Source of the DNA: Bowmanella pacifica
GTDB taxonomy: Bacteria > Pseudomonadota > Gammaproteobacteria > Enterobacterales > Alteromonadaceae
Assembly: GCF_014645355.1 (NCBI RefSeq)
Contig: NZ_BMLS01000008.1
Coordinates: 1-64,000 of the forward strand
DNA: 64,000 bases
Direction: 5' to 3'
Shown here: piece by piece, positions 53,198 to 61,308 of the stretch
Layout: the number at the start of each line of letters is the position of its first letter
Position numbering within the stretch: position 1 is the first letter of the stretch
The notes under the pieces: generated by a model
What the model saw: only the letters and a program-made list of their open reading frames with translations
The model's database searches: none
Told to the model about the DNA's origin: nothing
Translations under genes and position numbers: made by a program

Positions 53198-53229
53198 AAA
53201 AGCCGACAAGTTAACCCTTGTCGGCTTTT
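53198..53229 (+). terminator. Terminator after metY
   Basis: A 13-bp stem (AAAAGCCGACAAG / CTTGTCGGCTTTT) with a TTAACC loop and a T run ends the tRNA transcript, 6 nt after the CCA end. Confidence 0.85.
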
Positions 53230-53515
53230 CGCTTACTGAATCCTCGGTAAGCGGTATCTGCAAGCTGACCGCATTGGGCTTAACTTGCAAATTAAGGCGG
53301 CGAACCTTATACTTCCGCCGTCGAAATCAGGACGGGCTCCCTCTTTTAAAGAATAGTAACGTCTTGGTTTCAAGGGGAGGAAATGCTGTGTTTCGGCATT
53401 TCTCCAGCAGGTCGCATTGATATCGCGCCTGTTTCGTCAACCGCATATGGATTGACGCAGAATATTTGGACTAGATTCCAGACCTGACAAGCCCCGCTAG
53501 TATCGGGGCTTTTTG
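53230..53515 (+). ncRNA. Structured non-coding stretch ending in a terminator
   Basis: No coding frame is supported. Three hairpins follow each other: GCGGT/ACCGC (53251-53272), GGCGG/CCGCC (53296-53319) and a longer GGAGGAAATGC/GCATTTCTCC (53376-53405). The stretch ends in an intrinsic terminator (GCCCCG/CGGGGC plus TTTTT, 53490-53515). A small RNA between two terminators is possible, but I see no certain promoter. Confidence 0.35.
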
Positions 53516-53584
53516 TTAGTCTTGGTCCACCTCAATAAGAGTTAGCTTGCATCTCATCGCACAGTTACTTTTATTGGTATACAT

Positions 53585-53637
53585 AGGTTATAAGGGGATA
53601 TCCCCGAATATTGTCTGGGCTTAACGCCCTTTTTTTG
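53585..53637 (+). promoter_or_regulatory. rimP-leader-like attenuator
   Basis: AAGGGGATATCCCCG is followed by a GGGC-TTAAC-GCCC stem and seven T residues, only 17 nt before rimP. A terminator in the leader of a highly expressed operon implies attenuation. A rimP leader of this kind has been described by comparative genomics in gammaproteobacteria and is thought to mediate NusA autoregulation. I did not model the alternative fold. Confidence 0.65.
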
Positions 53638-53653
53638 TTTTTGGAGCCTGGCT

Positions 53654-54112
53654 GTGTCAAAACTTGAACATGCCTTAACTGAAATGCTGACCCCTGCAGT
53701 AGAAGCGCTGGGGTTTGAGTTACTCGGTATTGAGTTTGTGCGCGCCGGTAGGCATTCAACACTGCGCGTTTATATTGATCATCCAGATGGTATTTCGGTA
53801 GATAATTGTGCCGATGTCAGCCATCAGGTCAGCGCTGTGCTGGATGTGGAAGATCCAATTTCAACCGAATATGACCTGGAAGTGTCGTCTCCCGGCATGG
53901 ACAGACCATTGTTTAAAGAAGCTCACTACCAACAAGTAGTGGGTGAGACGGTGTCTGTGCGGCTGCATATGCCCATGGATAACAGACGTAATTTCAAAGG
54001 AAAGGTGCTTGCTTGTGAAAACGGCACCCTGACCGTGGAAGTGGATGGCGTGTCCTATCAACTGGCCATCGCCAATATTGAGAAAGGTAATCTGGTTCCT
54101 AACTTCGACTAA
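53654..54112 (+). CDS. rimP: Ribosome maturation factor RimP
   Basis: A 152-aa protein that helps assemble the 30S subunit. It has two domains: residues 1-85 with [23 protein letters not shown] and [13 protein letters not shown], and an Sm-like domain with [12 protein letters not shown] and [17 protein letters not shown]. It starts the operon with nusA and infB. The start is a GTG preceded by TTGGAG. Confidence 0.95.
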   Translation: MSKLEHALTEMLTPAVEALGFELLGIEFVRAGRHSTLRVYIDHPDGISVDNCADVSHQVSAVLDVEDPISTEYDLEVSSPGMDRPLFKEAHYQQVVGETVSVRLHMPMDNRRNFKGKVLACENGTLTVEVDGVSYQLAIANIEKGNLVPNFD

Positions 54113-54180
54113 CGACGACAGAGTCGAAGTCGGCAGGCTGTCCAACCAGCAACGTGGAAGTATTGTGAGGCAACAGGACA

Positions 54181-55674
54181 ATGAATAAAGAAATTCTATT
54201 AGTGGCTGAAGCTGTATCCAATGAAAAGCAAGTACCCAGAGAGAAAATCTTTGAGGCTTTGGAATATGCTATCGCCAGTGCAACCAAGAAAAAGAACGAA
54301 GGCGAGATTGAAGTAAGAGTTTGCATCGATCGCGAAACTGGTGATTTTGACACATTCCGTCGTTGGAAAGTGATCCCTGATGACCAACCTCAAGAGAATC
54401 CCTTTGCTGAGATCACTATCTCTGCGGCGCAAATTGATGAGCCTGAAATTCAACTGGGCGACTTTGTTGAAGAGCAGATTGAGTCTATTGCCTTTGACCG
54501 TATCACCACACAAACCGCCAAGCAGGTTATTGTACAGAAAGTACGTGAGGCAGAACGTGCTCAGGTATTGGCAGAATATGAAGATCGTGTTGGTGAGCTG
54601 ATTACTGGTACGGTGAAAAAGGTCAACCGTGACAACATCATCATTGACCTTGGTAACAATGCCGAGGGTGTGATTTATCGCGAAGATATGTTGCCGCGTG
54701 AAACCTTCCGCCCAGGTGACAGAGTGCGCGGTTTACTTTATGTGATAAAGCCGGAGGCTCGTGGCGCACAGCTATTTGTTAGCCGTTCTAAGCCTGAAAT
54801 GCTGGTGGAATTGTTCCGCATCGAAGTGCCGGAAATTGCTGAAGAAGTATTGGAAATTAAAGCGGCGGCGCGCGACCCAGGTTCACGTGCCAAGATTGCC
54901 GTGAAGACCAATGACAAACGACTCGACCCTGTCGGTGCCTGCGTGGGCATGCGTGGTTCCAGGGTCCAGGCGGTATCTGGCGAACTTGGCGGTGAGCGTG
55001 TTGATATTGTGCTGTGGGATGAGAATCCTGCGCAATTTGTGATTAACGCCATGGCTCCTGCCGAAGTTGCTGCCATCGTAGTTGATGAAGATAACCGTAC
55101 CATGGATGTGGCTGTTGAAGCGGACAACCTGGCGCAAGCTATCGGCCGCAGTGGACAAAACGTTCGTTTAGCCAGTCAGTTGACAGGTTGGGAACTGAAC
55201 GTGATGACGGTTGAAGACCTGAACAACAAGCACGAAGAGGAAAACTCCAAAGTCCTGCAGCGCTTTGTTAAAGGGTTGGATATTGATGAAGACTTCGCCG
55301 CAGTGTTAGTGGAAGAGGGCTTCACGTCATTGGAAGAAATTGCTTATGTACCGGCTGCCGAGCTTCTGGCCATTGATGGCTTTGAAGAGGATATGGTGGA
55401 AGAGCTACGTGAGCGTGCTCGTGCTGCGTTAACCACGCAAGCACTGGCAAATGAAGAATCACTGGATAACGCAGAGCCCAAGGAAGAGCTGCTGAACCTG
55501 CCGGGCATGGAAAGACACGTGGCCTTTATTTTGGCTAGCCGCGGTGTAACCGATCTGGAAGGCCTTGCTGAGCAGGGCGTCGATGAAATCAGTGATATAG
55601 AGGAACTGGGCGAAGAGAAAGCAGCTGAATTGATCATGGCTGCCCGTAACATCGTTTGGTTTAGTGAAGAGTAA
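54181..55674 (+). CDS. nusA: Transcription elongation/termination factor NusA
   Basis: A 497-aa RNA polymerase-binding factor. Its N-terminal domain is at about 1-130, S1 at about 135-200 ([21 protein letters not shown]), two KH domains at about 205-345 ([34 protein letters not shown]) and two C-terminal acidic helix-hairpin-helix repeats at about 360-490. The full length of the Escherichia coli type, with both acidic repeats, is present. AGGCAACAGG lies before the ATG. Confidence 0.97.
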   Translation: MNKEILLVAEAVSNEKQVPREKIFEALEYAIASATKKKNEGEIEVRVCIDRETGDFDTFRRWKVIPDDQPQENPFAEITISAAQIDEPEIQLGDFVEEQIESIAFDRITTQTAKQVIVQKVREAERAQVLAEYEDRVGELITGTVKKVNRDNIIIDLGNNAEGVIYREDMLPRETFRPGDRVRGLLYVIKPEARGAQLFVSRSKPEMLVELFRIEVPEIAEEVLEIKAAARDPGSRAKIAVKTNDKRLDPVGACVGMRGSRVQAVSGELGGERVDIVLWDENPAQFVINAMAPAEVAAIVVDEDNRTMDVAVEADNLAQAIGRSGQNVRLASQLTGWELNVMTVEDLNNKHEEENSKVLQRFVKGLDIDEDFAAVLVEEGFTSLEEIAYVPAAELLAIDGFEEDMVEELRERARAALTTQALANEESLDNAEPKEELLNLPGMERHVAFILASRGVTDLEGLAEQGVDEISDIEELGEEKAAELIMAARNIVWFSEE

Positions 55675-55698
55675 GGTCAACGGGGGGAACTAGCACTC

Positions 55699-58308
55699 AT
55701 GGCAGATGTATCCATAGAAAAGCTTGCCGGTGATATTGGCACATCGGTTGACCGCCTGGTTCAGCAATTTGCTGATGCAGGTATTGAAAAGCGCGCGAAC
55801 GATCAGGTGACAGAAGATGAAAAGCGTACCTTGCTTGATTATCTGAGTCGTCAGCATGGTGGTGCAGGCACGGCGGAACCGACGCGTATGACGCTTAAGC
55901 GTCGTACTACCAGTACGTTGAGCATCAATGCAGCGGGTAAGTCCAAGTCAGTAAAAGTTGAAGTGCGCAAGAAGCGTACTTATGTAAAACGCAGCGAAAC
56001 TGAAGAAGCGCGTTTGGCCGAAGAAGAAGCCAAGCGTCGTGCTGAGGAAGAAGCAGCGCGTTTGGAAGCCCAGCGAATCGCGGAAGAAGAAGCCAGAAAA
56101 GTGGCTGAAGAGAAAGCACGTAAAGAAGCGGAAGCCAAAGCGCGCGCCGAAGCTGAACGTGCAGAGCGCGAGCGTCGTGAAGCTGAGCAGCGTGAAAAAG
56201 AAACAAATCTGAGCGATGAAGAGCGCGCTGAGCGCGAAAAGGCACGCCAGGAAGCTGAGCAGATTCGTGTTGCTCAGGAAGAAGAGAGCCAGAAGAAACT
56301 GGAAAAAGAAGCCAAAAAAGCAGCTGAGAAAGCACGCAAGTTGGCTGAAGAGAACGAGCGTCGTTGGAAAGAAGAAGACGAGCGCCGTCGTCGCCGAGAG
56401 GCAGAAGAAGTACATTTGCATTCCAATCGTTATGCTCAGGAAGCTGAAGACGAAGAGGATATGCAATTCGAGCGCGGTGGACGCCGTCGCAAGGCCAAAA
56501 AGAAAAAGAACGCTGGCGCTGACTTGATGCATGGTTTCAACAAGCCAGCCCAGCCGGTGGAACGTGTGGTTAAATTAGGCGAAACAATTACCGTTGGCGA
56601 ACTGGCCAACAAACTGGCCATCAAGGCTACCGAAGTGATCAAGGCCATGATGAAAATGGGCGAAATGGTCACTATCAACCAAGTACTGGACCAGGATACG
56701 GCCGTGCTGGTAGTCGAAGAGATGGGCCACAAATACGAGTTGGTTAACGACAACGCGCTTGAAGACGAATTGTTGGCAGAGGATGCTAGTGCAGACAAGG
56801 CGACCCGTGCGCCGGTTGTGACCATTATGGGTCACGTTGACCACGGTAAAACCTCACTGCTGGATTATATTCGTCGCGCCAAAGTAGCGGCGGGTGAGGC
56901 CGGTGGTATTACCCAACACATTGGTGCTTACAGCGTAGAAACCGACCTGGGTAAGATTACCTTCCTGGATACTCCTGGACACGCGGCCTTTACCGCCATG
57001 CGTGCTCGTGGTGCCACGGCGACGGATATCGTTATTCTGGTGGTTGCGGCCGATGATGGTGTAATGCCTCAGACTAAAGAAGCTGTACAACACGCTAAAG
57101 CAGCTGGCGTACCGCTGATCGTTGCCGTCAACAAGATGGATAAAGAGACCGCTGATCCTGACCGGGTGAAGACTGAGTTGTCTCAGTTGGAAGTTATTTC
57201 CGAAGAATGGGGCGGTGAGCACCAGTTTGTTCCAGTATCGGCCAAAACCGGTATGGGTGTGGACAGCTTATTGGAAGCGGTCTCCCTGCAAGCTGAAGTA
57301 CTGGAGCTTAAAGCCGTACCTAAAGGCCCAGCTAAAGGCATTGTGATCGAATCTCGTCTGGATAAAGGACGTGGTCCGGTAGCTACCGTGTTGGTTCAGC
57401 AAGGTGAGCTTAAAGCCGGTGATATCCTGTTGTGTGGTTTCGAGTATGGCCGTGTGCGTGCGATGCGTGACGAGCATGGTCAGGATGTCAAAGTGGCTGG
57501 CCCGTCAACACCGGTTGAAATTCTTGGTCTGTCTGGTGTTCCGGCTGCAGGTGATGATGCCCGTGTGGTTCAGGATGAGCGTAAAGCCCGTGAAGTGGCC
57601 AGCACTCGTCGCACCAAGCAGCGTGATCTTAAGCTGGCCAGACAACAGAAGGCTAAGCTGGAAAATATGTTTGCCGATATGGAAGCCGGTGATGTTAGCG
57701 AGCTGAACGTGGTACTTAAAGCGGACGTACAAGGTTCCGTGGAAGCCATAGTAGACTCCTTGCTGAAACTGTCTACCGACGAAGTTAAAGTCAATATCGT
57801 CGGCAGTGGTGTCGGTGGTATTACCGAAACCGACGCCAGCCTGGCGGCAGCATCGGGTGCCATTGTGGTAGGCTTTAACGTTCGTGCTGACGCGACGGCT
57901 CGTAAGGTGATTGAAAGCGAAGAAATCGACCTGCGTTATTACAGCGTTATCTATGATTTGATTGATGAAGTGAGAGGCGCCATGAGTGGTATGCTGGCAC
58001 CTGAATTCAAGCAGCAAATCATTGGTTTGGCTGAAGTGCGTGATGTCTTCCGTTCACCCAAGTTGGGAGCTATCGCTGGCTGTATGGTGACCGAAGGTAT
58101 CGTCAAACGTAGTGCGCCGATTCGCGTACTGCGCGATAACGTGGTTATCTACGAAGGCGAACTGGAGTCATTGCGCCGCTTTAAAGATGACGTCGCTGAA
58201 GTACGTAATGGTATGGAATGCGGTATCGGCGTTAAAAACTACAATGACGTTCGCGTAGGTGACCAAATCGAAGTCTTCGAGACCATAGAGATCAAACGCG
58301 AAATCTGA
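55699..58308 (+). CDS. infB: Translation initiation factor IF-2
   Basis: An 869-aa GTPase that brings fMet-tRNA to the 30S subunit. It has a small N-terminal IF2 domain (1-50), a long charged Glu/Lys/Arg/Ala coiled-coil linker (about 85-255) and a second IF2-N domain (about 290-345). The GTPase domain (about 370-540) has [20 protein letters not shown] and NKMD, and the beta-barrel and tRNA-binding domains lie to the C-terminus. It lies beside the initiator tRNA gene, as in enterobacteria. Confidence 0.98.
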   Translation: MADVSIEKLAGDIGTSVDRLVQQFADAGIEKRANDQVTEDEKRTLLDYLSRQHGGAGTAEPTRMTLKRRTTSTLSINAAGKSKSVKVEVRKKRTYVKRSETEEARLAEEEAKRRAEEEAARLEAQRIAEEEARKVAEEKARKEAEAKARAEAERAERERREAEQREKETNLSDEERAEREKARQEAEQIRVAQEEESQKKLEKEAKKAAEKARKLAEENERRWKEEDERRRRREAEEVHLHSNRYAQEAEDEEDMQFERGGRRRKAKKKKNAGADLMHGFNKPAQPVERVVKLGETITVGELANKLAIKATEVIKAMMKMGEMVTINQVLDQDTAVLVVEEMGHKYELVNDNALEDELLAEDASADKATRAPVVTIMGHVDHGKTSLLDYIRRAKVAAGEAGGITQHIGAYSVETDLGKITFLDTPGHAAFTAMRARGATATDIVILVVAADDGVMPQTKEAVQHAKAAGVPLIVAVNKMDKETADPDRVKTELSQLEVISEEWGGEHQFVPVSAKTGMGVDSLLEAVSLQAEVLELKAVPKGPAKGIVIESRLDKGRGPVATVLVQQGELKAGDILLCGFEYGRVRAMRDEHGQDVKVAGPSTPVEILGLSGVPAAGDDARVVQDERKAREVASTRRTKQRDLKLARQQKAKLENMFADMEAGDVSELNVVLKADVQGSVEAIVDSLLKLSTDEVKVNIVGSGVGGITETDASLAAASGAIVVGFNVRADATARKVIESEEIDLRYYSVIYDLIDEVRGAMSGMLAPEFKQQIIGLAEVRDVFRSPKLGAIAGCMVTEGIVKRSAPIRVLRDNVVIYEGELESLRRFKDDVAEVRNGMECGIGVKNYNDVRVGDQIEVFETIEIKREI

Positions 58309-58410
58309 TCCTTTTCAGGGGGTAATCCCTGATGTGTCAGAAATATAGGTAACGGGGGCCGCCACTATTGGTAACAGGCCTCCGTTGCTGTCTTTACGAG
58401 AGTAAAAATC

Positions 58411-58824
58411 ATGGCAAGAGAATTTTCCAGAACAGACCGGGTCGGTCAGCAAATCCATAAAGAAGTTGCCAGTATCTTGCAAAACGAATTTAAGAATCGT
58501 GATCCAAGGTTGGGTCTGGTGACTGTTTCCGGTGCAGAAGTTTCCCGCGACCTGTCTCATGCTAAGGTGTTTATCACCTTCTTTGATACGGATGAGGAAA
58601 AGGTCAAAGAGCAGCTCGCTATTTTAGATGACAACAAAGGCTTTGTACGCTCATTGTTGTCTAAACGCATGAGCATGCGGACAGTACCTGCTATTCGTTT
58701 TGTACAGGATGTGTCTATTACCGAAGGCATACGTCTGTCCAGTTTGTTGACTGAAACCATCAATAAAGACAAAGAACGGGCACGCCAGGCGGGACGTGAT
58801 TTGGACAATGAGGACAAGGAATAA
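58411..58824 (+). CDS. rbfA: Ribosome-binding factor A
   Basis: A 137-aa KH-fold protein needed for 16S rRNA maturation and cold adaptation. FSRTDRVGQQIHKEVASIL, DPRLGLVTVSGAEVSRDLSHAKVF and VPAIRFVQDVSITEGIRLSSL follow the family. The stop is directly followed by the truB GTG. Confidence 0.96.
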   Translation: MAREFSRTDRVGQQIHKEVASILQNEFKNRDPRLGLVTVSGAEVSRDLSHAKVFITFFDTDEEKVKEQLAILDDNKGFVRSLLSKRMSMRTVPAIRFVQDVSITEGIRLSSLLTETINKDKERARQAGRDLDNEDKE

Positions 58825-59757
58825 GTGGCCAAGCGAAAGAAAGGCCGTGACGTTAACGGCATCTTCCTGCTGAATAAAGCGCTTGGCGGCTCATCCAATC
58901 AAGTGATGCAGCAGGTAAGACGCCTGTTTGGCGCGGCCAAGGCTGGTCACACCGGCGCGTTGGATCCCTTAGCTACAGGCATGCTGCCTGTTTGTTTAGG
59001 GGAGGCAACCAAGTTTTCCCAGTTTCTGCTGGATGCCGATAAAACTTATCGGGTTACTGCGAAACTGGGGATACGTACCACGACGTCCGATGCAGATGGT
59101 GAGATTGTTGAACGTCGTCCAGTTGAGGTGAGCGAATCACAAGTGCTGGACGCGGTGATGAGCTTTAAAGGCAAGAGCAAGCAAGTGCCATCCATGTTCT
59201 CTGCACTGAAGTATCAGGGCAAGCCTCTGTATTATTATGCCCGTCAGGGTATTGATGTACCGAGAGAAGCTCGCGACATTGACATTTTTGCAATTCAGAT
59301 GACCCGTTTTGAAAATGACGAAGTGGATATGCAGGTGCATTGCTCAAAAGGTACCTATATTCGCTCGCTGGTGGATGATCTGGGGCAGTTGTTGGGCTGT
59401 GGTGCGTACGTCACTATGCTAGACCGTATTCAAGTGGCTGATTATCCGGTGGCACAAATGATGACTTTGGATACGCTGCAAAGCTTGGCAGATGAATACA
59501 AGCTGGGCGAGCAGACGGATTTTCAGAAATTAGATGCCTTATTGCTGCCGATGGACACGGCCGTGGCCAGTTTGCCAAGTGTCAAGGTGAGCATACAGAA
59601 GCTGGGTTTTTTCTGTAATGGTAATCAGGTGGAAGCCGATACCGGGGATTTATCCGGCCTGGTGCGTGCCTATGCCGAAGATGATGGGCGTTTTCTTGGT
59701 GTGGCCGAAGTGGAACGTCCGGGACGTTTAGCACCTAAGCGATTAGTGGTTTACTGA
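58825..59757 (+). CDS. truB: tRNA pseudouridine-55 synthase
   Basis: A 310-aa enzyme that makes pseudouridine 55 in the T loop of tRNA. The catalytic Asp47 lies in [35 protein letters not shown] and [14 protein letters not shown] are also conserved. A C-terminal PUA-like domain is present. It uses a GTG start immediately after the rbfA stop, so it is translationally coupled. Confidence 0.96.
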   Translation: MAKRKKGRDVNGIFLLNKALGGSSNQVMQQVRRLFGAAKAGHTGALDPLATGMLPVCLGEATKFSQFLLDADKTYRVTAKLGIRTTTSDADGEIVERRPVEVSESQVLDAVMSFKGKSKQVPSMFSALKYQGKPLYYYARQGIDVPREARDIDIFAIQMTRFENDEVDMQVHCSKGTYIRSLVDDLGQLLGCGAYVTMLDRIQVADYPVAQMMTLDTLQSLADEYKLGEQTDFQKLDALLLPMDTAVASLPSVKVSIQKLGFFCNGNQVEADTGDLSGLVRAYAEDDGRFLGVAEVERPGRLAPKRLVVY

Positions 59758-59773
59758 GCCCCGTCGACCTGGC

Positions 59774-59801
59774 TTGCTATTCCTTGCCGCATCGCTATAA
59801 T
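59774..59801 (+). promoter_or_regulatory. Candidate rpsO promoter
   Basis: TTGCTA (59774-59779) and a consensus TATAAT (59796-59801) are 16 bp apart, 60 nt before rpsO. This would give rpsO its own transcript besides operon read-through. Confidence 0.65.
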
Positions 59802-59860
59802 ACCGCCTCTTTCCGACCCGCTGAATTAGTGATCGGCTGGTCTTAACTTAGGAGAAAGAT

Positions 59861-60130
59861 ATGTCACTAACTAAAGAAGAAACCGCAAACATCATCGCTG
59901 ATTACGGCGTAAAAGAAGGCGATACTGGTTCTCCAGAAGTGCAAGTTGCACTGCTGACAGCCAATATCAACAAGCTGCAAGGTCACTTTGCGGATCATAA
60001 GAAAGATCACCATTCACGTCGCGGTCTGCTGCGCATGGTAAGTCAGCGTCGTAGCATGCTGGACTACCTGAAGAGCAAGAACCAGGATCGTTACCTGGAA
60101 CTGATCAAGCGTCTGGGTCTGCGTCGTTAA
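59861..60130 (+). CDS. rpsO: 30S ribosomal protein S15
   Basis: An 89-aa primary 16S rRNA-binding protein. [38 protein letters not shown] and [10 protein letters not shown] are the conserved blocks. TAGGAGA precedes the ATG. It is followed by a terminator and not by pnp, which usually comes next in gammaproteobacteria. Confidence 0.98.
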   Translation: MSLTKEETANIIADYGVKEGDTGSPEVQVALLTANINKLQGHFADHKKDHHSRRGLLRMVSQRRSMLDYLKSKNQDRYLELIKRLGLRR

Positions 60131-60151
60131 TCGCAGCATTCAAATGCAAGT

Positions 60152-60180
60152 AAAAAAGGCGCTAATCAGCGCCTTTTTTA
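60152..60180 (+). terminator. Terminator after rpsO
   Basis: A 12-bp stem (AAAAAAGGCGCT / AGCGCCTTTTTT) around an AATC loop. It is symmetrical and may also stop the converging yqhA-like gene. Confidence 0.9.
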
Positions 60181-60214
60181 TTGTCAGTGTCCCGTCCTAA
60201 ATAAGCAGATATTG

Positions 60215-60718
60215 CTATTTGTCTGGAGAACCTTTGCGGGTGAGTTTATCTAAATAGCCCATGGCAAAGGCTGACAAGACAAAGGTTAAGTGAATGATTA
60301 CATACCAGAAGAGTTTTTCATTGTCGGTATTTTGAGCATTCATAAATATTTTAAGCAGATGGATAGAAGAGATTGCCACGATAGAGGCTGCAACCTTATT
60401 TTTCAGGGAGCCCGAGTCTAATTTTCCCAGCCAGTCCAGTTTTTCACTGTCTCCATCAATATCCAGTCGGGAAACAAAATTCTCATAGCCTGAGAACATT
60501 ACCATTACAATCAGACCGCCAACCAGTACCAGATCGATCAACGACAGCACAACTAAAATCAGGTCGGCTTCCTTCATTGCAAAAATAATAGGAAGAATAT
60601 GCAGTACTTCTTGAAAGAATTTGATGCCCAAAGCGAGCAGTGCCAGACTTAGGCCCAGATAAATAGGGGCCATTAGCCAGCGTGAAGAGTAAATAAGCTT
60701 TTCGATTAATTTTTCCAT
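60215..60718 (-). CDS. YqhA/UPF0114-family membrane protein
   Basis: A 167-aa inner-membrane protein with about four helices: the first near 14-40, [39 protein letters not shown] and a last one near 135-155. [18 protein letters not shown] and [21 protein letters not shown] match YqhA of Escherichia coli (164 aa). Its function is unknown to me. The ATG at 60718 has AAGGAT upstream and gives the usual family N-terminus. Confidence 0.9.
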   Translation of the reverse strand: MEKLIEKLIYSSRWLMAPIYLGLSLALLALGIKFFQEVLHILPIIFAMKEADLILVVLSLIDLVLVGGLIVMVMFSGYENFVSRLDIDGDSEKLDWLGKLDSGSLKNKVAASIVAISSIHLLKIFMNAQNTDNEKLFWYVIIHLTFVLSAFAMGYLDKLTRKGSPDK

Positions 60719-60831
60719 ATGGCCATCCTTATACGCGGTGCAAGGCAATGGCGCACATTATGGAGACAAGTGCTTGCTTTGCAAAGGTTTACCGCAAGCT
60801 AAATAGTGCAATGAACAGAACAATTTGCACG

Positions 60832-61230
60832 TTACTCTGAGAGCAGGTCTGTCGTTACTCCTTTGCTGATGTGTTTGTGCAGTAAATGTCGGTTTACTAG
60901 ATGAGCAGTAATGAGTAACAGTCCGCCACTCAGGCTCAACAGCAATTCAATCTTGCCGTGTATAAACAGCGACGTTACCAGCAGTGAGATACCTATTATG
61001 GCTAAACTGAGAGGCAGAGCATTACCGTGTCGGCAATGCGCCGATGGCAGGCTAGTCAATAGCAACAGTAGGATAGGACCCAGTAAGGCAAGATGCAGCC
61101 ATTCAGCAGTTAGGCTGTCGACCAACAGCCCAGTCACGCCAAAGCCTATTAGTATGGGGGTTAACAAGCAATGGCAGATACATAGGGCTGAGGTTAGCGC
61201 GCCGAGCAAGTCTTTCACGAGGTTTCTCAC
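60832..61230 (-). CDS. MerC-domain membrane protein
   Basis: About 132 aa with four hydrophobic helices; the first carries ALCICHCLLTPILIGFG, where the Cys pair resembles the metal-binding Cys of MerC. A loop has SAHCRHG. Chromosomal proteins of this type occur without mercury operons, and no mer genes are nearby, so metal specificity is unknown. The start is uncertain. A TTG at 61281 has an AGGAG site and is in frame, but it coincides with the TTGACA of a good promoter, so I prefer a GTG at 61230 (61218 is also possible). Confidence 0.65.
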   Translation of the reverse strand: MRNLVKDLLGALTSALCICHCLLTPILIGFGVTGLLVDSLTAEWLHLALLGPILLLLLTSLPSAHCRHGNALPLSLAIIGISLLVTSLFIHGKIELLLSLSGGLLLITAHLVNRHLLHKHISKGVTTDLLSE

Positions 61231-61253
61231 AGGTAAGTTGTTTTTGAAATGAT

Positions 61254-61281
61254 ATAATATAACAATTTGGGGGTGTGTCAA
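61254..61281 (-). promoter_or_regulatory. Sigma-70 promoter of the MerC-domain gene
   Basis: On the minus strand, TTGACA (61281-61276) and TATTAT (61259-61254) are 16 bp apart. This near-consensus promoter would start transcription near 61247. Confidence 0.6.
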
Positions 61282-61308
61282 TTATCTCCTGGCAAAGCAA
61301 GCCAGTTC

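Noticed and set aside
55980-56420. Repetitive GAAGAAGC-type DNA as a true repeat array.
   Set aside because: It codes for the normal charged linker of IF-2 and is not a separate repeat element.
55948-56532. Long minus-strand open frame of 194 codons rich in Phe and Leu inside infB.
   Set aside because: It is the antisense of the Glu/Lys/Ala-rich linker of IF-2; the repeated codons leave the opposite strand open by chance.
60832-61230. A mercury-resistance operon around the MerC-domain gene.
   Set aside because: No merR, merT, merP or merA is present; only the MerC-type membrane domain is seen.
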